Under the pieces are notes generated by a model. That model searched no databases. It was not told the origin of the DNA and saw only the letters and a program-made list of their open reading frames with translations. Of a DNA stretch of 64,000 nt, positions 44,373-52,684 are shown piece after piece; positions within the stretch are counted from its first letter, which is position 1, and the number at the start of each line of letters is the position of its first letter. A program made the position numbers and the translations under genes. Source of the DNA: Desulfotomaculum sp. (GTDB taxonomy: Bacteria > Bacillota > Desulfotomaculia > Desulfotomaculales > Desulfallaceae); NCBI GenBank assembly GCA_016841675.1, contig JAENYQ010000005.1, positions 1-64,000 on the forward strand, given 5' to 3'.

Positions 44373-44561
44373 ACTACCAGTTTTATCGGGTGCCCAGGTT
44401 ATTCAACTGTTATCTCATTTTGGATTTATTCAAGTAGCTCAGAAAGGAAGTCATGCAAAACCGTAATCGTACCAGTTCATAAAGAATTGGCCCCTGGAAC
44501 GTTGGCTTCAATTCTGAGACAGGCTGATTTAAGTATTGAGGAACTTACCAATATAAGATAG
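44365..44561 (+). pseudogene. hicA: HicA-like mRNA interferase toxin, disrupted by frameshift/internal deletion
   Basis: Frame 1 MVKLPVLSGAQVIQLLSHFGFIQVAQKGSHAKP* (stop 44464-44466); -1 frame continues KTVIVPVHKELAPGTLASILRQADLSIEELTNIR*. Confidence 0.85.
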
Positions 44562-44570
44562 GCTAAAAAA

Positions 44571-44625
44571 GTGGACGGGCATCAACTTTTTCGCATTTTG
44601 AAAAAAAGTTGATGCCCGTCCACTT
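44571..44625. terminator. Bidirectional hairpin AAAAAAGTGGACGGGCATCAACTTTTT...AAAAAGTTGATGCCCGTCCACTTTTT
   Basis: About 22-bp stem with A/T tracts on both sides, between convergent genes. Confidence 0.9.
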
Positions 44626-44643
44626 TTTGACTTGTAACCCTGC

Positions 44644-45714
44644 TTAATTTTCCAGCAACAAAATTATCGTTTTCTTCTTGGCCTCTTGGTCCCAAGTCTT
44701 CAGCTGGGCCATGATGCCGGTTATTTTAACCTGCAGTTGCTGCCTCTCATGTACATCACCGGTAGCTTCAAACTGATCCCTCAATAACGACACCTGTTCA
44801 ACATTCTCATTATACTCGGCGGTAATATTATTTTTAGTATTATCCCTAACTACCACCGGCCCCAGCGCTGATAGATTTTCCAGTAGCACCCCGGCCCGGC
44901 TATTATCGACTACAATTTTCAGGCTTTCCTGGCTCCCGGTCTCGGTATTTTCCGAAGCAATAACCTCGTACCCGGCATTGGCCCCGTTAATGTAATCCAG
45001 CGCTTGGCTGTGCACCACCTTAAAATCTTCAACCTTCATTTGCACGAATGTGCGTTCAACAACCCGGTCTATATTAGTGTTCATCAGCTCTAATTCACCG
45101 GCATTAATTATATTTCCGCCACCATTATTTCCATTGTTCGAACTACCGGCAGGATTATCCCGGTTACCAGTTGTATCGCCCTGAAGCGGATTTGGCTGTG
45201 GATTATCCGTGGGCTTTGGCGTTTCCGTATTGGCCGGATCATTCTCGCCGGACTGCGCGCCCGGATCCTTAGCACCCGGGTCATCCAGCGGACTAGTGGT
45301 TTCCCCAACATTGTCGCCCGGATTATGAGTAGCGGTAATCGTGTGACTTGCCGGGTTATTATCAACTATATGCGGGGCTGTATTGATACCCCACTGAAAA
45401 TAACCTGTCGCCGCTCCTGCAGACACCAGCAAAAATGCTGCTGCGGCCATACCGCGCTTCCATTGAATAATAATCCTTTTAAAGCCAGTTTGCTGTTTAG
45501 GCAGTTGGGCCACCACAGCTTTTGCAAAGCCCGCCGGGGCTTTCATATCTTTGGTATTTTCCTGCAGCGCGGCTCCAACCGCTTTCCAGAAGGCCGCCTC
45601 TTGCCGGCAGGACTCGCAGTTAAAGAGATGATTTTCTATTTTATTGGCTTGGATAGCTTCTATTTTCCCATTAAGCCAGTCCGGTATCAGTTTTTTTACC
45701 TGCTCACAATTCAT
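44644..45714 (-). CDS. Anti-sigma factor with N-terminal zinc finger (zf-HC2), TM and long extracytoplasmic domain
   Basis: MNCEQVKKLIPDWLNGKIEAIQANKIENHLFNCESCRQEAAFW; overlaps the sigma gene end. Confidence 0.88.
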   Translation of the reverse strand: MNCEQVKKLIPDWLNGKIEAIQANKIENHLFNCESCRQEAAFWKAVGAALQENTKDMKAPAGFAKAVVAQLPKQQTGFKRIIIQWKRGMAAAAFLLVSAGAATGYFQWGINTAPHIVDNNPASHTITATHNPGDNVGETTSPLDDPGAKDPGAQSGENDPANTETPKPTDNPQPNPLQGDTTGNRDNPAGSSNNGNNGGGNIINAGELELMNTNIDRVVERTFVQMKVEDFKVVHSQALDYINGANAGYEVIASENTETGSQESLKIVVDNSRAGVLLENLSALGPVVVRDNTKNNITAEYNENVEQVSLLRDQFEATGDVHERQQLQVKITGIMAQLKTWDQEAKKKTIILLLEN

Positions 45715-46340
45715 CCCTTTTCACCTCCCCGGTGACTGTTATTAGACTTTTTTAAATAGGGAAGTCTACTGCCGTTTTTAGTGGCCAGCCTCGTTATTTC
45801 TTTTTTAAGAGTTAGACGCGCCCTGTTAATTCTCGACTTAATGGTCCCAAGGGAACAATCCAGCATAACAGCAATTTCATCATATGAATAACCCTGCATT
45901 TCCCTCAGTACTAAAACCGCCCTGTGTTCAGTGGATAACTCCCCGAGGGCCTCCCGAATCATATCCCGAAATTCCTTCTTTTCATAAGCCTCTTCCGGGC
46001 TTTCGGTATCCGAGACCACCATGCGGGGCATCTCGCCGTCTTGGGTTTGCACCGGATTATCTAAATAAACGTCGGGTTTCTTTTTGCGCTTCTCATTAAT
46101 TGAGAGGTTTACCGTAATTCGGTACAGCCAGGTGCCGAAATCTGCCTCGTTGCGAAAAGTCGGCAGAGAGCGGTAGGCTTTTATAAAAACATTTTGGGCC
46201 AAATCCTCGGCATCGGCGCGGTTGCCGGTAAGCTGGTAACTCATAGCATAAACCCTGTCCTGATACATGGTTATCAGCTGCTCGAAGGCCCTGGTATTGC
46301 CCTGTTGGGATTGTTTTACCAGAAGCTTTGCGCTGTCCAA
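45711..46340 (-). CDS. ECF RNA polymerase sigma factor (sigma-70 family, SigW-like)
   Basis: FEQLITMYQDRVYAMSYQLTGNRADAEDLAQNVFIKAYRSL...LSTEHRAVLVLREMQGYSYDEIAVMLDCSLGTIKSRINRAR. Confidence 0.96.
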   Translation of the reverse strand: MDSAKLLVKQSQQGNTRAFEQLITMYQDRVYAMSYQLTGNRADAEDLAQNVFIKAYRSLPTFRNEADFGTWLYRITVNLSINEKRKKKPDVYLDNPVQTQDGEMPRMVVSDTESPEEAYEKKEFRDMIREALGELSTEHRAVLVLREMQGYSYDEIAVMLDCSLGTIKSRINRARLTLKKEITRLATKNGSRLPYLKKSNNSHRGGEKG

Positions 46341-46379
46341 AGGGAAAACCCCCTCTGGCCTGTTGCTCCGGATTATTCC

Positions 46380-46408
46380 TTAGACACGCGTATGTACGAA
46401 AAAGTTCC
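46380..46408 (-). promoter_or_regulatory. ECF-type autoregulatory promoter GGAACTT-N16-GTCTAA
   Basis: Minus strand reads GGAACTTTTTCGTACATACGCGTGTCTAAGG, about 40 nt upstream of the sigma gene. Confidence 0.85.
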
Positions 46409-46719
46409 GGTGCTAGACCAATTATTTAAAAAGTTCATAGTCAGCAAAGATTGTTTGCTTCTAAAGATTTTTGCTTCTATAGATCATACTGAATAATATG
46501 CCGATGAAAATTAGTTAACTTAATTAATTACCTAATGAATAATTTACCGCAAATCGGATTATATTTCAAAGGGTTGCTGCTGCCATTCCGTCCTAAATTT
46601 GGTTTAAAGTCGAAAGTTTCCTAACAGGTTCTTTGTACTCCGACTATCATTATAACAGACGCCGGCACCACACCGGCATGGAACCAAGATGACAAGGGTG
46701 AAAATATTTTGCTACTCAT

Positions 46720-46748
46720 GGAACTTTTGGCGAATAACCCGTGTCTAA
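46720..46748 (+). promoter_or_regulatory. ECF-type promoter GGAACTT-N16-GTCTAA (P1)
   Basis: GGAACTTTTGGCGAATAACCCGTGTCTAAC. Confidence 0.8.
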
Positions 46749-46829
46749 CTAATCGAGTCCAAACATGGTGACATTGGGGCTGGCCCTTCGAATTAAGAAC
46801 TTTGAGTATGAACTTTAGATTTTTTTATT

Positions 46830-46858
46830 GGAACTTTTGGTGCCAATCATGTGTCTAA
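46830..46858 (+). promoter_or_regulatory. ECF-type promoter GGAACTT-N16-GTCTAA (P2)
   Basis: GGAACTTTTGGTGCCAATCATGTGTCTAAC, exactly 110 nt from P1. Confidence 0.8.
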
Positions 46859-47162
46859 CAAAACGAGTCCAAATCAAAGACATGCCAAATCAGTATAACT
46901 AAGGCAGCGCATCCAGCGCGAACAAGACCTGCCACACAATGAAATACATAGCACTATTGAATGATTATTAGAACAAAGGTATAATAACCCATATGGATTT
47001 TGAGTAGTTAATCACAAGTGAGCAGGCGGTAAAACCGCTTCTCTATAGTAGTAAGTTAATTAATTAATTGATACCTGTCCAAGGGGGGATGTGCAAGTAT
47101 AGCAAGGTTTTCATTTGAATCGGGCCGAAAGGCCAAAATAACATTTCAAGGAGGAATTTGAT

Positions 47163-49289
47163 TTGCGTAAAGCGCGTAACAAAAAGCTTTCACTTTTAAT
47201 GGCTCTCGTATTTATGTTCACCGTGGTTTTCCCGGTGGGGGCAGCATTTGCAGGTGATTATGCAACTTTCAATAGTGCCTATAAGTATGTTACAACCGGT
47301 AAGGATGTAACAGCTGGAACTGCAAGTGCGGTTTATAAGGACAACGGAACAGCTACCGAGTTTTTCTTTGAAGTAACTTTACCTGATGGCGTGGAGTATG
47401 CTAATAAACCAATTAATGACACTAGTAAACCAGCGGATTTTGGAAACTACATTACAGCCACCAGCTTGGGAACAGTTACATTCGAAAGTTCTAATCCTGA
47501 CAGTTTAAAAGTTAAAGCTACTAATTGGAGTACAGGCAGTAAAATAACTTTTAACTTTAATACTGCTCAAACAGCACTGAACATTGATAAAGACATTACA
47601 GGCAATGTTGATGTGCAATTAGAAGCAGTAGGCGTTAACTCTAGTGATAATATCGTATGGGCAGAAAATGATGATCTTACTATCGCGAAGGCTGCCGGAG
47701 ATGATATTACAATTAAAGCCGGTGCCCTTAAGAAGGTTTCAGCAGGCGGGAATAAAGCAGTTGCCAAGATTACTGTGGAGGAATCCCAAGCCGGTTCAAT
47801 TGATGATACTGGATTAGCGAAAGTTAAATTCATAATCGAAACTGACGATGTGGAATTCAGCGGCTCTGGAACTACTCCTACTGCTACTCCTTCAGGGCAG
47901 GATGGTATAGGTTTAGGAACGATAACAAGAGCACAAGATTCAGATAATAATTACACTATAGTTGAAGCTGCTATAAACACTAGTTCTACCACATTCCCGG
48001 GTACAATATCATTTACTCCCAAACTGGACATTTCTCCGAATGTGGATGATGATATTGAAATTACAGTGGAAGTCTACAATGCTGCCGGTAATGTAGTCGA
48101 AGACAAGACAGTTACCGTAGCCACTGTCGGCGATGTCTCCATAGAAGTTGAAGACCTGGAAGATAACGATAACGTGGTATATGCCGGTCAAACAAAAGAG
48201 CTGGATGTTACATTTACCCTGACCACCACTGACGGCAGCGAATTTGCAGAAAATGATGTTCTCACCTTCGAATTGAGCGCTGGTAAATTTGATTCTGTTC
48301 CGACAGTCACTAGCGCTGGTAGTGGTACTGTAAAACGTTATGATGATAACAAGGCGTTTTACTATACTTGCGGCAGTGGGGAAGACGATGAGTTGGATAT
48401 TAAAGATATAAAGGTCTCATTGAAAAACGACGCTGAACCTGGTGACATAACCTTAACCATCGGCGGCGATTATGGCGACCTTGAGGAAATTGTAATTGCC
48501 ACAGCGGCCAAGCCTTACACCATAACTGCTGATAAGCCTTCCATTATGGCAGAAGCTCTAAGTCAGGAAGCTGGTGAAATCACCATTACCGAGGCTAACG
48601 GTGGAGCCATGAAAACGACTGAATTTGTGTATGTTGAACTTCCGTCTGGTGTTCAACTGTCTGGTAAACCCAAGATTGAAGTAACTGAAGGCGGCGGCGA
48701 TGCAAAAATCGCCAAATATGACGATGACTATTTTGTAATTGAAGTTACTAAGAAAAGCAGCAGCAGCAAGCCGACCACATTCCGTGTCTACAACGTCAAG
48801 TACGATACTGGCAAACTAGCTTTAGCCGGTGATGTAGAACTGAAGATCTATGGTGATGTGGCAAACACAACCCCTGGCGCCGATAAGTATGATTTCAAAG
48901 ACGACAGCATGATGACCTCAGTAGTTAACGCCACCGTTGTTGACGGCAATGTTGTTACCGCTTCCTACACACTCGGTGACGCAGGCGTAGCTATCCAGAA
49001 CGGTCGTACACTGGTACAGGTTAACACCCTGTGCGAAACCCTCGGCCTGCAAAAGAGTTGGGATGCAACCAACAAGATTGCCTACTTCATTAAGTCGGGC
49101 ACTGTTGTAGCCTTCCCGATTGGCCAGAATCAAATCATAATCAACGGTAACACTTTACCGGTTGACCAGGGCGGCGTAATCATCGATGGCTACACCTACG
49201 CAACTTTGCGTGGTATTCAAGCAGCCTTTGGTGGGGACCTGGACTGGGATAATGAAACCAAGACAGCTACATTTAGCTTCAATAAATAG
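47163..49289 (+). CDS. Large secreted surface protein with C-terminal copper-amine-oxidase-N-like domain
   Basis: Signal peptide KKLSLLMALVFMFTVVFPVGAAFA; C-terminal NGRTLVQVNTLCETLGLQKSWDATNKIAYFIKSGTVVAFPIGQNQIIINGNTLPVDQGGVIIDGYTYATLRGIQAAFG. Confidence 0.85.
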   Translation: MRKARNKKLSLLMALVFMFTVVFPVGAAFAGDYATFNSAYKYVTTGKDVTAGTASAVYKDNGTATEFFFEVTLPDGVEYANKPINDTSKPADFGNYITATSLGTVTFESSNPDSLKVKATNWSTGSKITFNFNTAQTALNIDKDITGNVDVQLEAVGVNSSDNIVWAENDDLTIAKAAGDDITIKAGALKKVSAGGNKAVAKITVEESQAGSIDDTGLAKVKFIIETDDVEFSGSGTTPTATPSGQDGIGLGTITRAQDSDNNYTIVEAAINTSSTTFPGTISFTPKLDISPNVDDDIEITVEVYNAAGNVVEDKTVTVATVGDVSIEVEDLEDNDNVVYAGQTKELDVTFTLTTTDGSEFAENDVLTFELSAGKFDSVPTVTSAGSGTVKRYDDNKAFYYTCGSGEDDELDIKDIKVSLKNDAEPGDITLTIGGDYGDLEEIVIATAAKPYTITADKPSIMAEALSQEAGEITITEANGGAMKTTEFVYVELPSGVQLSGKPKIEVTEGGGDAKIAKYDDDYFVIEVTKKSSSSKPTTFRVYNVKYDTGKLALAGDVELKIYGDVANTTPGADKYDFKDDSMMTSVVNATVVDGNVVTASYTLGDAGVAIQNGRTLVQVNTLCETLGLQKSWDATNKIAYFIKSGTVVAFPIGQNQIIINGNTLPVDQGGVIIDGYTYATLRGIQAAFGGDLDWDNETKTATFSFNK

Positions 49290-49327
49290 TTAATTGTAAG
49301 CAAGTAATTGTATAACTAAGTAGTTTA

Positions 49328-49362
49328 AGAACCCGGGTTCCAGGTGAACCCGGGTTCTTTAT
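49328..49362. terminator. Hairpin AAGAACCCGGGTTC caggt GAACCCGGGTTCTTT
   Basis: Perfect 14-bp stem and T-rich tail. Confidence 0.85.
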
Positions 49363-49462
49363 ACATCCAGCGCTAACACGGGTATTGACTTACCATTTAG
49401 GCCACGTTATACTCAAAATGAAAATAGTTAACTAATTTAATTAATTAAGGAGTGGAAACACC

Positions 49463-50614
49463 TTGCGCCGGTTAATGATTATTACTTTGCTTACATTTTT
49501 AATAGCATTGGGATGCGGCATAACTGCATTTGCAGCCAGTGATGAACAATCTGTTACTGAGCCTGAAAACGGGCTTAGTTTGGAAGAGGTCATTGAACAG
49601 GCACTAATAAAAAGCACGGCTCTAAAACAGGCTGAAAAGGATGTCGACCGAGCGTGGGAAGCACGTGATGCTGCAAGAGCAGGGAATATTGCTTCTCTTA
49701 AGAGATTGAATCAGAATGATGATATTTCTACAGGTGTTTTGTATACAAGCACCTTTGGAGGAGACGAAGACGGTTATTTTAGATTTTTAAGCGCCAACGG
49801 CCAGTGGTCCATAAACAAGAAGATGCTGGACCTGACCGAAGACGCAACCGTATTGCAAGCTAAAGGCAATTACCACGATGTTATTAAAAAGCAACATAAA
49901 CTGGAGATAACCGAGGTGTCTCTCCAAAAAGCAGAAGATGATTTTCGTATAGCAACAGCCAAGTCAAGGGTCGGTATGGCAACTAATCTGGAAGTGCAGG
50001 CGGCCAATAGTTTGTTGGAAGCTGAAAAAAGTGCTTTGGAACAGGCCCAGGCCGAGCTTGAAAATGCTTACCGCAATTTCAATAAGCTAATTGGTTTAAA
50101 GCCGGAAGAACGGCCAAACCTAATCACACCAATTGAGTTTGAGAAGCTGGATGTTCCTTCTCTGGAAAACGTTGTTTCGGTAGTCCTTTCTTCTGATAAT
50201 AATCCCTATCTATGGACCAAAAAAGAGGGATATGAAATCAGTAAATACACATGGACTTTCAGCGAATCCCGCGCAGCCGGGTTAATTGACAAAGAAAAGG
50301 CTTCCCTTACTTACCAGGAAGCCAGGGAAGATACTCGCAACAAGGTATACGAGTTGTATGACACACTAAAGACTCTGGAAGCTGCTTATGAGTCGGCTCT
50401 AATGGGATTGACGGCAGCTGAAGAAAGCCTGCGGGTAACTCAAGCGATGTATGAAGCCGGCCTGGTTACTAAAAATGATGTTTTGGATAAGGAAGTAGCT
50501 TTAAATAGGGCCCAAGACGGCTTATTAAATGTAAAAAGCTCATATGCCCTGACCACAGAAACCTTTGAGCATCCATGGCTGGCCTTTGTGGGTGGCAGCG
50601 GTGCCAGCTTTTAA
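49463..50614 (+). CDS. TolC-family-like exported coiled-coil protein
   Basis: Signal peptide; LSLEEVIEQALIKSTALKQAEKDVDRAWEARDAARAG...EVQAANSLLEAEKSALEQAQAELENAYRNFNKLIGL, ALMGLTAAEESLRVTQAMYEAGLVTKNDVLDKEVALNRAQ. Confidence 0.8.
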   Translation: MRRLMIITLLTFLIALGCGITAFAASDEQSVTEPENGLSLEEVIEQALIKSTALKQAEKDVDRAWEARDAARAGNIASLKRLNQNDDISTGVLYTSTFGGDEDGYFRFLSANGQWSINKKMLDLTEDATVLQAKGNYHDVIKKQHKLEITEVSLQKAEDDFRIATAKSRVGMATNLEVQAANSLLEAEKSALEQAQAELENAYRNFNKLIGLKPEERPNLITPIEFEKLDVPSLENVVSVVLSSDNNPYLWTKKEGYEISKYTWTFSESRAAGLIDKEKASLTYQEAREDTRNKVYELYDTLKTLEAAYESALMGLTAAEESLRVTQAMYEAGLVTKNDVLDKEVALNRAQDGLLNVKSSYALTTETFEHPWLAFVGGSGASF

Positions 50615-50626
50615 TCTACAACTCCC

Positions 50627-50654
50627 GGGGTCAGGCCCTTGAAGCCTGACCCCC
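50627..50654. terminator. Hairpin GGGGTCAGGC ccttgaa GCCTGACCCC
   Basis: Short member of the GGGGTCAGGC hairpin set, directly after the TolC-like gene. Confidence 0.75.
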
Positions 50655-50785
50655 GTTTACGAAAATATCATTTCATTTAGAATGACACGGATTTAGACAT
50701 TTTTAGTGGCCACCAGGCTACTTTTTTGTTTTTTGAACCAAGTTTTCTACCTCTTTTCCTTCTTAGAGGTTTTTATGTTTTTCAG

Positions 50786-50813
50786 GGAACAAAAAAGCTG
50801 GCACTATAGTCAA
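50786..50813 (+). promoter_or_regulatory. ECF-type promoter GGAACA-N16-AGTCAA
   Basis: GGAACAAAAAAGCTGGCACTATAGTCAAAATAA. Confidence 0.6.
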
Positions 50814-50847
50814 AATAAAGAAAATAGTTAACTTGGGGTGAATTGAA

Positions 50848-52530
50848 TTGCAGCGTTGTTTACAAATCTTTTTTGTATTTTTCTTCTTTATTGGTTTTGT
50901 GCCCCCTGCTGTCGCTGGTCCTGCTAATGATGTCGTCCTGCAAATTGGTAGTTCGCAAGCCGAAATTGACGGCGCATTTCATGATTTACAAACTGCTCCT
51001 TGTATAAAGGATGATGTTACCCTGGTTCCGTTGCGCTTTATAACCGAAGCATTCGGTGCGGAAGTAGTTTGGAATGCCGAGGATAAAGGCATTACCTTGC
51101 GTCATAAGGAAATGGTGCTGCAGTTTTGGCCCGAAAAAAGCGAGGCCTTTGTAGATGACACAGTACAGACTATGGCCGGGGCTCCAGTGGTGGAAGACGG
51201 TGTTACCCTGGTACCGTTGCGTTTTTTAGTAGAAAACCTAAAATATGAAGTCAATTTCCTGTCCGTAACCAAGAAAATATATATAAAGCAATTACCGCCC
51301 TCGAACCAGCCCCCTGTGGCGAAATTCGAAGTCTTAAAGGACACGGTTGCCCAGGGCGAAACTGTTGTCTACAAAGACACCAGCTTTGACCCTGACGGGG
51401 ACGAGTTGCTGGAAAGTAAGTGGCTGGGCAATGAAAGGGCGTTCTTTGCCCCCGGTGATTATGAGGTATCCCTACAGGTAGAGGACAAACACGGTTTGTG
51501 GAGCGAGCCTTACACCAGAGTAATCACGGTTACTGATGAAGTCGAGATGAACGAACTAACCTATAACCTGCATAACCCGATACCCGGCCAGCGCATGAAC
51601 ATGTCGGACATTCCGGTGCTGGAAATAGATCGACTGAATCCTGTGGTGATGATGAATAAGGAAAAAATAATGATCAGCAACAGCCCGGAAACAGTATTGA
51701 TGGATGGAATACTTTACAGAGACGTGTTAATTGGCGAAAATCGCCTGTATTATCATCATTTAAACGGCTCCAATAAGACCAAAACAATTTATCTATTGGC
51801 TGTTAACCAGGGTACGGACCCTGTAGAACTGGCGGTAAATAAATGGGGCACTGCCGGGCCCGGTGATCCTATGGCCGTGGGACGCCAGGCGGCCTTCCGG
51901 TACCTGGATTTTAAGTACCCTGATGAGGCGCAGTCTCTTGAACTGCTCCCCGGGGAAATGGTGGTCTTGAACGAAGGCGCCGGCAATGTTATCAAACCGG
52001 GCCAAACCACCCACGGTATATTTGGTATTAATGCGGCTGATGACCTTTCGTTTGTGGTAGTAGCTGTAAGCAGTCTTGCGCAGTTGGATGATTTTAAGAA
52101 ACTCCCCTTACTTTCACGGGACGGCAAACATATTCGGGGCACCTATCTGAGGGCTAATCGGAGCGTAGCGGTGCGGCTTAATACAGATATGCCTGCCAGA
52201 TTGGTGATAGCGGACGGTGAGGAAGACTCGTTTTTATATGGCAAAGACGAAGAAGTGATTTATCGTAACAAAGGTAACTATGGGTTAAGTTACCGTATAA
52301 ACATCCAAACTGAACACCGGGTAGGTGTGCTATTCTCTTCTCGCGGTGGCGTTTTCGCCGGGGCGGGTGCGTGGAACGGGAAAGCTTTTAATTTGCCCAA
52401 CCAGGGTATCCTACAAGCCCAAGAAGGTTGCATGATTGGAGTTGTCGAACCGGGGCCGGAGACCACTCTGGAATTCATTCCCCCCGCCGGTTCATATCTG
52501 CCTATAAATCTAATCTTTATACCCTTCTAA
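50848..52530 (+). CDS. Secreted protein with N-terminal copper-amine-oxidase-N-like domain and PKD-like domain
   Basis: CIKDDVTLVPLRFITEAFGAEVVWNAEDKGITLRHKE repeated; PPVAKFEVLKDTVAQGETVVYKDTSFDPDGD. Confidence 0.85.
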   Translation: MQRCLQIFFVFFFFIGFVPPAVAGPANDVVLQIGSSQAEIDGAFHDLQTAPCIKDDVTLVPLRFITEAFGAEVVWNAEDKGITLRHKEMVLQFWPEKSEAFVDDTVQTMAGAPVVEDGVTLVPLRFLVENLKYEVNFLSVTKKIYIKQLPPSNQPPVAKFEVLKDTVAQGETVVYKDTSFDPDGDELLESKWLGNERAFFAPGDYEVSLQVEDKHGLWSEPYTRVITVTDEVEMNELTYNLHNPIPGQRMNMSDIPVLEIDRLNPVVMMNKEKIMISNSPETVLMDGILYRDVLIGENRLYYHHLNGSNKTKTIYLLAVNQGTDPVELAVNKWGTAGPGDPMAVGRQAAFRYLDFKYPDEAQSLELLPGEMVVLNEGAGNVIKPGQTTHGIFGINAADDLSFVVVAVSSLAQLDDFKKLPLLSRDGKHIRGTYLRANRSVAVRLNTDMPARLVIADGEEDSFLYGKDEEVIYRNKGNYGLSYRINIQTEHRVGVLFSSRGGVFAGAGAWNGKAFNLPNQGILQAQEGCMIGVVEPGPETTLEFIPPAGSYLPINLIFIPF

Positions 52531-52684
52531 ATTCTATCCCCTTTTATTTACTCATCAATGCGGACATACCGCATTGATGAGACTTTCAACTTTAGACTTT
52601 TATCCAAATTTGGCAGGATTCGCACTGAAAGTGTCGAAGTGAACATTAAATCTGCAAAAATTGCCAGGGGAGCGTGGATTTACT

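Noticed and set aside
48009-48191. Repeat-like or CRISPR-like signals in the surface-protein genes
   Set aside because: Repeats are degenerate protein-level modules; no regularly spaced identical DNA repeats or spacers, and no cas genes in the window.
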